DNA of 64,000 nucleotides from Phycisphaerales bacterium (GTDB taxonomy: Bacteria; Planctomycetota; Phycisphaerae; Phycisphaerales; UBA1924): contig JARGPA010000015.1 in assembly GCA_029213305.1 (NCBI GenBank), forward strand, positions 1 to 64,000. Direction: 5' to 3'. Shown here in pieces: positions 35,665-46,900 of the stretch; the stretch's first letter is position 1, and each line of letters starts with the position of its first letter. The translations under genes and the position numbers were made by a program. Under the pieces are notes generated by a model, which saw only the letters and a list, made by a program, of their open reading frames with translations, was not told where the DNA came from and ran no database searches.

Positions 35665-36513
35665 GTGCGAATACTGGAAACGCCAGACTTTGAAATGACA
35701 AACAACTGCGTGCTTGTACCCACGATGGGTGCACTTCACGGCGGGCATACTTCATTAATTCAAGCGGCAGTCCGACGCGCACGGATCGAAGGTGTCCCCA
35801 GCGCGGTTTCAATCTTTGTGAACCCGAAACAGTTTAATGAACAATCTGATTTCGATCAATATCCAGACAGGATGAACGATGATATCGCAATCTGTAAAGA
35901 GCAAGGCGTTGATATCGTTTTCAATCCATCCGTTGATGTGGTCTATCCTCAACATCAAGATGTGCTCTCAAACGTCATTATCCCTGAGATTGCTTCGAAA
36001 CCTGGTTTAGAAGATTTGTATCGGCCGGGGCACTTCGAAGGGGTATGCAAAGTTGTTTCTCGCTTGTTTGATCTCTGCAACCCATCTGCAGCGGTGTTTG
36101 GAGAAAAAGATTGGCAACAACTCCAATGCATCAGAACGATGTCAAAACTACAGAATCGTTCTCTTGAGATGATTCCCGCTCAGACTGTTCGAGAAGATTC
36201 TGGCCTTGCGATGAGTTCAAGGAACTTAAACTTGTCAGATGAAGCAAGAATACAAGCAGTTGCATTGAGTCAAGCTTTGTTCAGTTCATCACATGTCAAT
36301 ACACCTGAGCTTGCTCAATCACTCATGAGAGAGATGCTTGAGAACAACGGAATCATTCCTGAGTATGCAGTGATCCGTCCTTCTGCGACATTGATGCCCA
36401 TTCCTGATCCCGCCGTACCATTTCATAAACCATGTAGAGCATTAATTGCGGCAATGGTGGGGGGAGTTCGATTAATTGACAATGCCCCTTGGACTCCTGT
36501 TGCATACGCTTAA
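35665..36513 (+). CDS. panC: Pantothenate synthetase
   Basis: Joins pantoate and beta-alanine using ATP. The motif VPTMGALHGGHTSLI holds the ATP-binding HxGH, and VSIFVNPKQFNE, FGEKDWQQL and MSSRNLNL (KMSKS-like) follow. GTG at 35665 is chosen over TTG 35650 because AAAGG stands about 8 bases before it; the product is about 282 residues, the family norm. It is followed by gcvT after a 32-base gap. Confidence 0.95.
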   Translation: MRILETPDFEMTNNCVLVPTMGALHGGHTSLIQAAVRRARIEGVPSAVSIFVNPKQFNEQSDFDQYPDRMNDDIAICKEQGVDIVFNPSVDVVYPQHQDVLSNVIIPEIASKPGLEDLYRPGHFEGVCKVVSRLFDLCNPSAAVFGEKDWQQLQCIRTMSKLQNRSLEMIPAQTVREDSGLAMSSRNLNLSDEARIQAVALSQALFSSSHVNTPELAQSLMREMLENNGIIPEYAVIRPSATLMPIPDPAVPFHKPCRALIAAMVGGVRLIDNAPWTPVAYA

Positions 36514-36545
36514 GGGTACATTTATTTCTGATTCCGAGGTAACAA

Positions 36546-37685
36546 ATGACAGATCAAGCAACACTCAAACAATCTCCGCTCCATTCGTATCATGAAGATT
36601 ACGATGCTCAAATTGTGGAGTATGCAGGATGGGAAATGCCCATTAAGTACGCCACATCCATTAAGGATGAGCATGTTCATACTCGTGAGAGTGGATCGTT
36701 GTTTGATGTATCTCATATGGGTCGGTTATCTTTGAAAGGCAAAGACGCAGCTCGATTGCTTGAACATATTTGTTCTCGCAAAATCGGTTCAATGGCCGAA
36801 GGACAATGTCGATATTCATTGATTTGCAATCAACAAGGTGGAGTTCTTGATGATGTGATCGCAAACCGACTCGGAGAGAACGAGTTTTTAGTTGTTGTCA
36901 ACGCGTCGAATCGAACAAAGATTGTGAATCATATTGAGTCTGTTATCAGTAATCGTGGATTCGCTGTAAAGCTCGAAGATCGCACAGAAAAGACGGCGAT
37001 GATCGCGATGCAAGGCCCAAAGGTGATGGAGCTTCTTGGAAAAGTTTCTTCAGAAATTTCTGAACTCAAACGATACCGATTCTTTGTCAAAAACATGATG
37101 ATCATGAAAATCATGATTGCTCGAACTGGTTATACCGGTGAAGACGGCGTCGAAGTCATCCTCCCAGCCTCAGCAGTTGGAATGGCAATCAAGATGATGA
37201 TGAAAGAACTAAAAACTCCTGAAAACGAAGAGATCATTCGTCCTTGTGGTTTAGGAGCCCGTGATACACTTCGTCTTGAAGCAGGCATGCCGCTTTATGG
37301 CCACGAGCTTGGTGAAGATATCTGTGCGCTCTCTTGTGGCGTAGATTTCGTAATCGCACTCGACAAATCCGTCGAAGAGCAAGGCGAGATGTTCATCGGG
37401 CAAGAAGCACTCATTTCTATCAGAGACGCAGGTGGCCCAGAAACAAAACTCGTGGGGTTGGAAATAGATTCCAAAAGAACAGCGCGACAAGGTATGTCAA
37501 TCCTTGCAGATGGTGAAGCAGTCGGAACAATATCATCTGGGTGCATGAGCCCGACCCTTGGGAAATCAATCGCAATGGGATTTGTTCCATCCTCAATGAA
37601 CTCATTGGGTACCAAGTTCAGTATCGATTCCGGACGCACACAACTTGACGCAACGGTGGTTGAACTCCCGTTCTACAAACGATAA
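36546..37685 (+). CDS. gcvT: Aminomethyltransferase (glycine cleavage T protein)
   Basis: Moves the methylene group from H-protein-bound glycine to tetrahydrofolate. The N-terminus has EYAGWEMPIKYA and LFDVSHMGRL; the folate site Asp is in YTGEDGVEV; GLGARDTLRLEAGMPLYGHE is the classical signature. At 379 residues it is full length. gcvH and gcvP are not adjacent, so the complex is encoded at separate places. GAGGT stands 6 bases before the ATG. A run of Met/Ile/Lys (about 181-190) interrupts the middle of the protein, a minor local oddity. Confidence 0.94.
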   Translation: MTDQATLKQSPLHSYHEDYDAQIVEYAGWEMPIKYATSIKDEHVHTRESGSLFDVSHMGRLSLKGKDAARLLEHICSRKIGSMAEGQCRYSLICNQQGGVLDDVIANRLGENEFLVVVNASNRTKIVNHIESVISNRGFAVKLEDRTEKTAMIAMQGPKVMELLGKVSSEISELKRYRFFVKNMMIMKIMIARTGYTGEDGVEVILPASAVGMAIKMMMKELKTPENEEIIRPCGLGARDTLRLEAGMPLYGHELGEDICALSCGVDFVIALDKSVEEQGEMFIGQEALISIRDAGGPETKLVGLEIDSKRTARQGMSILADGEAVGTISSGCMSPTLGKSIAMGFVPSSMNSLGTKFSIDSGRTQLDATVVELPFYKR

Positions 37686-37738
37686 TCAGTTCAACAAGAA
37701 AATAATTCCAAACCAAGTGCTCGTGTAAAACGTGCCAA

Positions 37739-38467
37739 TTATTCTGTATCTGCAGAGTTCTTCAAGTTAGGCAAGTTCTGCTCAACCCACCCTGCAGTAG
37801 TGTGACGTACGATGGTGCCAGTAGCTTCGTAGATTACTTGTTCTGCGATATTGGTGCAATGATCACCCATTAAAACAGCTTGATTGATAATCGCGTGGAG
37901 AGAGAATGCAGTATCCACACCCATACGTCCATCTGCAACCCGTGATTCTGCATCACGAGCAATGAGCTCATGAAACGCTAGTGTGTTCCCTTCACACGCG
38001 AGCACACTCTTTGCTTTGTCGGCGTTTGTGTTTTTAAATGCTTTGACCGTATCTCTCAGAATCCCCACAATTGAGTTCGTCATCACTCTCGTCGTTTTCG
38101 GGAAGAGGGAATCTCGATCTCCGAGTGTAATCACAAGTTGAGCAATAGCAGTTGTAGAATCCGCGATCCGTTCGAGCTCATTGTTCACTTTCACTGCGGT
38201 CAATAAAGATCTGATCATCGCTGGCTCGATCGGACATGCGACTTTGGTCGCAAGTGTGAGCATATCGACTGCATCACGCTCGATTTCGATATCTGCTTGA
38301 TCTACTTCATCATCCCGTTGCATAAGCAGAGCTGCTTTTCCAGCGTCACGGTTGTAGATCGTTTCAAATGTCTGTTCTGTGATATCAATGACGAGTTCGC
38401 CTTGGTCTACAAGACGACTGCGAACACGAGCTAATCTGCATTGAAACTGATCTGGAGTGATTGTCAT
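37739..38467 (-). CDS. phoU: PhoU-type phosphate regulator
   Basis: A 242-residue protein with two PhoU three-helix repeats. The metal-binding motifs are visible as VKVNNELERIADSTTAIA (first repeat) and AVLMGDHCTNIAEQVIY (second repeat). PhoU links the Pst transporter to PhoR and moderates phosphate uptake. No pst or phoBR genes are near, so it is an orphan copy here. It is divergent from eno. Confidence 0.92.
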   Translation of the reverse strand: MTITPDQFQCRLARVRSRLVDQGELVIDITEQTFETIYNRDAGKAALLMQRDDEVDQADIEIERDAVDMLTLATKVACPIEPAMIRSLLTAVKVNNELERIADSTTAIAQLVITLGDRDSLFPKTTRVMTNSIVGILRDTVKAFKNTNADKAKSVLACEGNTLAFHELIARDAESRVADGRMGVDTAFSLHAIINQAVLMGDHCTNIAEQVIYEATGTIVRHTTAGWVEQNLPNLKNSADTE

Positions 38468-38608
38468 TTGATCAATTGTCCGTATGTGCGATGAAGAATC
38501 TGAATACAGGCCGATGAATCAACTCAGGATAGCCGATTTTAAGTCGACTTGCTCACTCATCGACATATCCTTACATAAATCGTTCACTTCTTTCCTCAGA
38601 ACTCATGA

Positions 38609-39928
<1,320 letters not shown>

Positions 39929-39983
39929 ATTGAAGAAAACAATGAATTGCATCCTTCACGCGATTGGAATGTATTGATACACG

Positions 39984-41036
39984 ATGAGTGATCGCCAATG
40001 GAAATCTTCATACGACGATGACGGAAATGGGGATCGTTTAGCGAAACTCAAAGCGATTCTTTCTCGAATCTTTGGAGATGGTGAAAACCCATTTGCTTGG
40101 GGTTTTACTTTGTTTCGTGTATTTGGGATCCGATTCCGAATCCATCTTCTTTTTATTGTGTATTTACTCAGCGAACTGATTTTCACTGTTCCAGGGAACC
40201 GTGATGGTTTTGCTTTTGTTTGGCCTCGTCTTGTCGCGATGCTCACTTTGGTGATGATTCATGAGATTGCCCACTGCATGATCTGTCGTAGAGTTGGAGG
40301 CGAATCAGACGAGATTATGCTTTGGCCTTTGGGTGGATTCGCTCATTGCGTGATCCCAGATGATTGGAAATCCGAACTGCGAGTCGCTCTTGCAGGACCG
40401 TTGAGTAATGTCATTCTAATTCCTGTATTCGGTATACCTCTATATCTACTCACTCAGAGCAGTTCCTTCCTGGCATTTAATCCGATTTTACTTGGGGGGA
40501 ACACAACAGTCTCTACATTACCATCAGGCGAAACCACTTGGTGGCTCATCCTCCTAAGCTCGTTCTATGCAATGAACTGGACATTGGTGATCTTCAATCT
40601 ATTGATCCCAATGTTTCCACTGGACTCTGCACGAATTCTGTATTCGCTACTTTGGCGCAGAACGACATCCTCGAAAGCAATGTGGCAAACAGTCAACATC
40701 GGACTCGGGGTCGCAACCCTAGTCGGGCTCATCGGGATTATTATGCAGGATGGGAAAATCCTCCTTGCAATCGCGATCCTGAGCGGGATCGCTTGCTCAA
40801 TGAAGAGACGACGGCTTCAATTTCTCCAATACGGAGATTCGATCCCAGGATTGAATAATGAAGGGGAATCATGGAAATCGGGGCCTGTGGTGGATGAGGA
40901 CGATCAAGAAATCATCTCCCAATCTGAGGTAGATCGCATTCTTGCTAAGATATCATCCTCTGGGATAGAATCTTTATCTCGCAAGGAACGGCGAAGTCTC
41001 AAGCGGGCAACAGAAACAAGCCGAAAATCCCAATAG
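39984..41036 (+). CDS. M50 site-2 protease family membrane protein
   Basis: A 350-residue intramembrane zinc protease. The motif MIHEIAH gives His93, Glu94 and His97; the third ligand is Asp214 in NLLIPMFPLDSAR. About six hydrophobic helices are present. It has no PDZ or CBS domain. The cytoplasmic C-terminus ends in SEVDRILAKISSSGIESLSRKERRSL, nearly the same motif that ends the rhomboid protease encoded immediately downstream. The tail resembles DUF6576-type motifs. The two proteases are probably cotranscribed (42-base gap). Confidence 0.9.
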   Translation: MSDRQWKSSYDDDGNGDRLAKLKAILSRIFGDGENPFAWGFTLFRVFGIRFRIHLLFIVYLLSELIFTVPGNRDGFAFVWPRLVAMLTLVMIHEIAHCMICRRVGGESDEIMLWPLGGFAHCVIPDDWKSELRVALAGPLSNVILIPVFGIPLYLLTQSSSFLAFNPILLGGNTTVSTLPSGETTWWLILLSSFYAMNWTLVIFNLLIPMFPLDSARILYSLLWRRTTSSKAMWQTVNIGLGVATLVGLIGIIMQDGKILLAIAILSGIACSMKRRRLQFLQYGDSIPGLNNEGESWKSGPVVDEDDQEIISQSEVDRILAKISSSGIESLSRKERRSLKRATETSRKSQ

Positions 41037-41078
41037 GTCAACAGAAACAAGTTCAGACCTCATTCTTGGAGATGGTCT

Positions 41079-41984
41079 ATGGGTATTTATGATCGTGATT
41101 ATGTCAACTCAGATCGCGGGATGGGAAGATCTTCATCCGGGCCAGGTCAACACGTCTTTGCTCGAGCACCGGGTTGGACTGTTACGACTTGGATCATCGT
41201 GATCAATGTTGTGATCTACTTCTTATCCGTAACTGTTCTCAGCTCACTCTTCGATATCGGACAACTCTCTGTCTATCAAGCTTTCCAAAGACTGGAAGTC
41301 TGGCGTCTGATCACCTTCCAGTTCCTCCATGATCCAAACTCGATCATGCATGTCCTGTTCAATATGTTCGGGATGTGGGTATTTGGACCAATGGTTGAGC
41401 AATATCTTGGACGAAAAAAATACCTCGCGTTTTATCTCATGTGTGGACTCTCAGGAGGAATGCTTTTCATTCTTCTAAATCTCATCGGCGCTTATACCCC
41501 ATTGCAGATATTGAAGGACGGCTTCCAAACCCCTCTCATCGGAGCATCTGCAGGGGTGTTCGGTGTCATCGTTGCATGTGCATATGTTTCTCCAAACTCA
41601 GTGATTCAACTACTTTTTCCTCCGATCCCTATGAAGATGAAGACCTTTGCGTATGGATATGTCGCATTTGCTCTCGTCAGTTTATTGATGGGTTCTCACA
41701 ATGCCGGCGGCGAAGCTGCACATGTTGGTGGCGCAGTCGCAGGTTTCTTTTTCATCCGTAAATCACATCTGCTTACTGATTTCTTCGATGTCTTCGGCGA
41801 TAGTCGCTCGAAGGGTAAGTCATCACGAAAAACACAACACCGCGGATATAGACGAAGCTCGCCGGAGATCCCTACAGAATCCGAGATCGACAAGATATTG
41901 GACAAAGTGAAACAACACGGACTTGCTTCATTAAGTGATAAAGAGAAAAAGAAACTCTCAGATGCGAGCAAGATTGCGGATTGA
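41079..41984 (+). CDS. Rhomboid-family intramembrane serine protease
   Basis: A 301-residue protein with six membrane helices. The catalytic dyad is Ser157 in IGASAGVFG and His215 in EAAHVGGAVAG; the structural motif HVLFNMFGMWVFG occurs in helix 2. A soluble C-terminal tail follows, ending in SEIDKILDKVKQHGLASLSDKEKKKL, the same motif as in the preceding M50 protease. All active-site residues are present. Substrates are unknown. Confidence 0.95.
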   Translation: MGIYDRDYVNSDRGMGRSSSGPGQHVFARAPGWTVTTWIIVINVVIYFLSVTVLSSLFDIGQLSVYQAFQRLEVWRLITFQFLHDPNSIMHVLFNMFGMWVFGPMVEQYLGRKKYLAFYLMCGLSGGMLFILLNLIGAYTPLQILKDGFQTPLIGASAGVFGVIVACAYVSPNSVIQLLFPPIPMKMKTFAYGYVAFALVSLLMGSHNAGGEAAHVGGAVAGFFFIRKSHLLTDFFDVFGDSRSKGKSSRKTQHRGYRRSSPEIPTESEIDKILDKVKQHGLASLSDKEKKKLSDASKIAD

Positions 41985-42031
41985 TTCGATGAATCTCGGC
42001 TAATTCTCGTAGTCTGTGCTATCTTTTCCCG

Positions 42032-43306
42032 ATGTCACAACCACTTACATATGAGATTAAAGCCCGATCTGGATACGCAAGAGTTGGCCGAGTTGAAACT
42101 CTTCACGGCGGATTCGATACTCCTGCTTTTATGCCTGTTGGTACAAGAGCTAGCGTGAAAGGAATTCTGCCTGAGCAAGTTGCTCAAGGCGGGGCTCAGA
42201 TCCTCCTCAACAACACTTATCATCTCATGCTTCGTCCTGGTTCTGAACTGATCCGCGACATGGGAGGTGTCCACAAATTCATGAATTGGGATGGACCAAT
42301 CCTGACTGACTCAGGTGGGTATCAAGCATACTCGATGGCGGACATCAACGCGATTGATGAAGACGGCGTGTCATTCAAGTCAATCCTTGATGGTTCAATG
42401 GTTCGTCTTAACCCTGAAATAGCAATGCGAGTTCAAAATGAACTCGGTCCTGATATCATGATGGCGTTTGATGATTGCCCGCCTTCGGTTGATCCTGATA
42501 GTGGGGAAGTGAATCAACCAAGATTAAGCAACGCGACGCGCAGAGATACCAAGAAAATGTCCACTTACGATCATCACGCCCGATTGGTTGTCGCCAATGA
42601 GCGAACGGTTCGTTGGCTTGATCGATGCAAAGCTTCGCATTCGCGCCCGTCTGAACAATCCCTCTTTGGAATCATCCAAGGCGGAGCAGATATGTCCATG
42701 CGTGATTGGTCCGTAGAACATATTTGTAACATTGATCTACCCGGGTATGCAATCGGAGGAGTCGCAGTTGGGGAATCAACTGAGGATATCGCTCGAATTG
42801 TGAGGCATACTGCACCCCAGATGCCTGAGTCAAAACCACGATACCTGATGGGTGTGGGTTACGAGCACGATATCACAATGGCGGTTCTAGCAGGGATTGA
42901 CATGTTTGATTGTGTGCTTCCCACTCGCAACGGCCGCAATGCAAACGGATTTACAACTGAACCAGGAAGGAACGGGCAAATCCGTCTCCGAAATGCACAG
43001 TTTGCAAAGGATCCTCTCCCGATTGAACCTGGATGCGATTGTCAGGCATGTAACCCAAGCCAGTACGGCTGGAAGACTCCAGACGGGCAACCGTTTAGTA
43101 GGGGATACATTCGCCATCTTTTCCAAGCAGGTGAAATGCTCGGACCGATTCTTGTGACACTTCATAATCTTCGATTCTTTCAACGCTTGACTCATGACCT
43201 TCGAGAAGCGATCAGTACCGATGATTGGGAGGCGTTTGTGTGCAAACGGCCTCATTTGGCTCCCATCGTACATGAACGACTTACAATTTCTCCACAGGGA
43301 TCATGA
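42032..43306 (+). CDS. tgt: tRNA-guanine (queuine) transglycosylase
   Basis: Exchanges G34 of GUN-anticodon tRNAs for preQ1. The substrate loop is LTDSGGYQAYS (Tyr in place of the usual Phe), the nucleophile Asp is in MFDCVLPTRNGRN, and the zinc ligands are Cys335, Cys337 and Cys340 (CDCQAC) with His378 (VTLHNLRF). The spacing from the third Cys to the His is 12 residues longer than in the Zymomonas enzyme (Cys323 to His349), due to an insertion around NPSQYGWKTPDGQP. At 424 residues it is longer than typical (about 375). It precedes yajC and secDF, the classical tgt-yajC-secDF order. Confidence 0.96.
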   Translation: MSQPLTYEIKARSGYARVGRVETLHGGFDTPAFMPVGTRASVKGILPEQVAQGGAQILLNNTYHLMLRPGSELIRDMGGVHKFMNWDGPILTDSGGYQAYSMADINAIDEDGVSFKSILDGSMVRLNPEIAMRVQNELGPDIMMAFDDCPPSVDPDSGEVNQPRLSNATRRDTKKMSTYDHHARLVVANERTVRWLDRCKASHSRPSEQSLFGIIQGGADMSMRDWSVEHICNIDLPGYAIGGVAVGESTEDIARIVRHTAPQMPESKPRYLMGVGYEHDITMAVLAGIDMFDCVLPTRNGRNANGFTTEPGRNGQIRLRNAQFAKDPLPIEPGCDCQACNPSQYGWKTPDGQPFSRGYIRHLFQAGEMLGPILVTLHNLRFFQRLTHDLREAISTDDWEAFVCKRPHLAPIVHERLTISPQGS

Positions 43307-43432
43307 AACAGGTTCGCCTAAAGCCCCACTTAGAGACAATACCCGTCCTATCATCCAGACCATGATCGGGACGACTCCATTTGGGGGTGGATCCCGGTTC
43401 GTCATGGATAGACATGGATTGAAAGGTTCGAT

Positions 43433-43903
43433 ATGACCAATGAAATCGGCTTGCCGCTGATCTATATGAATACAACACTCGGCCAACTCGTAGGCAGCGA
43501 CACTGTTGCTACACCAGGTGCGACTCAAGCACCCGGTACGACAGGCGCACCTGCTGGTGCAGCACCGGCAGGGGGGAGTAATATCTTTTTCTTTGCGATC
43601 ATCATGATGGTCGGAATGTTCCTGATTATGTCTATGTCAGGCCGAAAGGAAAAGAAGAAGCGTGCACAGATGCTTTCTTCGATCACTAAGAAGGACAAAA
43701 TCCGTACCGCAGGTGGGATCATCGGGACCATTATTGAGTTGAAAGATGATGAAGTCCTCATTGAAACTGATCGCTCATCTCACACCCGACTCTGGCTCGC
43801 ACGCGGCTCGATTTCTACTGTCTTGGATTCATCAAAGCGTCCAAGCGAATCGACCGAATCAAAAGAAGAAACCGGATTCGAAGCTGAATCTGTAAACGCA
43901 TAA
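43433..43903 (+). CDS. yajC: Preprotein translocase subunit YajC
   Basis: Small single-span inner-membrane partner of SecDF. After an Ala/Gly/Pro/Thr-rich N-terminus (about residues 20-45) a hydrophobic helix (about 47-64) leads into the conserved soluble domain: KKRAQMLSSITKKDKIRTAGGIIGTI. At 156 residues it is longer than E. coli YajC (110) because of the N-terminal linker and an acidic C-terminus. It lies between tgt and secDF as in many bacteria. Confidence 0.93.
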   Translation: MTNEIGLPLIYMNTTLGQLVGSDTVATPGATQAPGTTGAPAGAAPAGGSNIFFFAIIMMVGMFLIMSMSGRKEKKKRAQMLSSITKKDKIRTAGGIIGTIIELKDDEVLIETDRSSHTRLWLARGSISTVLDSSKRPSESTESKEETGFEAESVNA

Positions 43904-43983
43904 TTTGTTGAACTGGAATACAGTTTTTCGTTGAATAATTGGGTTGATAATAAAAGACTCCAATACGCTGGAGAGGTTAATAC

Positions 43984-46900
43984 ATGCGACACTACGTCCG
44001 CAACATGACGATCGCGATTGCGATGTTGATTCTCGCCTTTGTCGCGTCGAATCCACCTGCCGAGAAAATCGGACTTGGTAAGGATCTTCGCGGCGGTGCT
44101 TCACTGATCTACTCTGTAGAAATCAGTTCCACCGAAACTGCAGGCGAAGTAATCCCGCAGGTGATCGATGTGCTCAAGAAGCGTATCGACCCGAATGGTT
44201 TGTTTGAGATTTCGATTGTTCGTCAAGGACAAGATCGAATCGAGATCACGATGCCATTGCCTTCGGATCATGTCAAAGAGCTCAAAGCAGCGTTTGTTGA
44301 AGAGCTTTCAAAGCTTTCAATTACATCAATTGATCCTGATGATTTTGAACGAATGATGCGTTTACCTGCTGATGAACGCGAGGCAGAACTCAAACGAGTC
44401 GGCGCTGCAAGCGATTCTGTTTATCAAATTCTGCTTAAATCAGCTGCAGCTTATGACCTCTCAAAGCAGTTGCGAAGTCAACTCGACATCATGAGTCTTA
44501 ACACGGACATTGATGAGACAACCCTCGATGCTCTCGTAGGACAAGTTGCTCAAGCAGAACTCGATTACGAGCTCGCGAGAGATGAAACACTCGCAACTGC
44601 GATTTCCCCAGAATCTATTAAGCGTGCTCTTGAACAGTCGAAGGTTGAAAAAACTCTCAAAGACGGCGATGATTACATCGTTATCCCTAGCCCACGTGAA
44701 CGATCCCTCGATCGGATCCGCGAGCAATACCCAGAAATCGGTGATCAACTCGAAACAGTCATCGCGGCATATGACTTGTACTCTGAGAATCGAAACTCTC
44801 TCGATGATACTGCAGATCTCAAAAGACTCGTTCAAGCAGCGGGTGTTCTGAGTTTCCGCATTACCGCAGATCCATCTGGACGTGGAAACACCGGTTTCAC
44901 TCATCCTGAGGAAACTCGTTTGCGCGAACTCTTTAAGGAAAAGGGACCCAAACAGGCTGGCACGAGAGATGCTCGTTGGTTCAAAATCAATAAACCCGAT
45001 TCATGGTACAGCTCTGTCTCTGCTTACGAATCCATGATCGCAAACCCAGCGCAGTACTTCTATAGCTACGGCGGCACTGGGTATGTTGTTGAAGAATACA
45101 ACAACGACTACTACATGCTTGCTTGGGACTCTCGCGGCTTACGAATGACCCAAGAAGAGGGTCGATGGAAAGTTGCACGAGCTTACCAATCTGCAGACCA
45201 ACTCGGTCGTCCTGCGATTGGATTCCAGATGAATCAATCAGGTGCACTCCGAATGGGTGCACTTACAGGCGACAATGTCGGCGCTCATATGGCTGTGCTG
45301 CTTGACGATGAGGTCTTTACTGCTCCAACGCTCAACGCTCGAATTACCAATCAAGGTATCATCGAGGGTGAGTTTACAATGGATGAGATCAACTATGTCA
45401 TCCGTGTTCTAGGTGCAGGTTCACTCCAAGCGAAGTTATCTCCTGAACCACTTTCAGAGAACATTATCGCTCCTGAGCTTGGACAAGACAACCTAGTTCA
45501 AGGCGTCAATGCAGGCAAATTGGCGCTCATTATCGTGTCAGTATTCATGGTTGTGTATTACTTTGGATATGGTTTAGTCGCAGTTCTATGTCTCACGGCG
45601 AACGCTCTCTTGATCCTTGGAGCTTTGGCACTCTCTCGTGCATCTTTGACACTCCCTGGTATCGCAGGAATCATCCTGACTTTCGGTATGGCGGTTGACG
45701 CGAATGTACTAATCTACGAGCGTATCCGTGAAGAGCTCAACGGCGGACTCGATCTGCGCCAAGCAGTAAAAATCGGTTATGCAAAAGCACTCAGTTCTAT
45801 TGTCGACGGCAACGTTACCAACTTGATCGTCTGTCTTGTACTTGCAAATGTCGGGACTCAAGAAATCCGAGGATTTGCGATCACTCTCGGAATCGGTGTT
45901 GTCTGTACCATGATCAGTGCGTTGTTTATCAACCATCTCATCATGTCCACATTGGTCGACAGACTCAAGATTCGCAAGATGGCTATGTTACCTATGGCTG
46001 TCAAACCTATTGAGCGAATGCTCAAACCCAAGATTAACTGGATTTCATTACGATGGATCACAGGGTTCATCTCATTGGGACTTGTATCTCTGGGTATCTC
46101 AATGGTTGTCTTTGAAGGCGCCAATATGCTCGACACGGAGTTCCGTGGGGGTACACAGGTCACACTGACCTTTAAGGACAGTGATACCGATGACGGCACC
46201 AAAATGACAATGGAACGCGCAGGTGTCATCGAGAGAGTCCAAGCACTCGGAGAAGATACCACTCTTGCTCCATTAAGAAATGCGGAAGTCACTCCGGTTA
46301 ACCCACAAAGCGATGGCGTTACATCGGATACCTTTATTATTAAAACCACTGCGACCAATCGAAACGATATTGGTACTGCGATTACAAGAACATTCCAGGA
46401 TTACCTTGATGTGCCGCCACCTCTTGAGTTTGAGTACTCACTCGCTCAAAAATCCGCGGATGCACCTGTGTACCCTGTACTTGAGGATCGTCTTGGTGAT
46501 GTTATTGCTCGTCCTGATTTCAGAAATGATGTTTCTGCATTCTCAGGAGGCGTTGCGGTTTATCTACAGAATATGTCGCCTACGCAATCGCTTGAGCAAC
46601 TAAAGAATCGTCTTGCGATTACTCGTCAAAAAGATGACTTCACTGATGTTGTCGGTCGTAAGACGGCCTTGATAATTACTGAAGGCAACGAAGACGCAGT
46701 TATATCGTTTGCTCTTCTTGCGCTCGATCCTGGATTAGATTTCTTTGCAAATCCTGACGCATGGAGATCAGAAGTCGCTCAACGCGAATGGGATCTCATT
46801 CGCGCATCACTCGCGGATTCATCTGATCAGTTGAGTGTTCAATCATTCTCCCCAGCAATTGCAGAAAACTTCCGGGCGACAGCCTTCGCAGCAGTGCTCT

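Noticed and set aside
45858-46358. A 166-codon minus-strand frame inside secDF
   Set aside because: Antisense to conserved SecD/SecF membrane motifs; its hydrophobic composition simply mirrors those helices.
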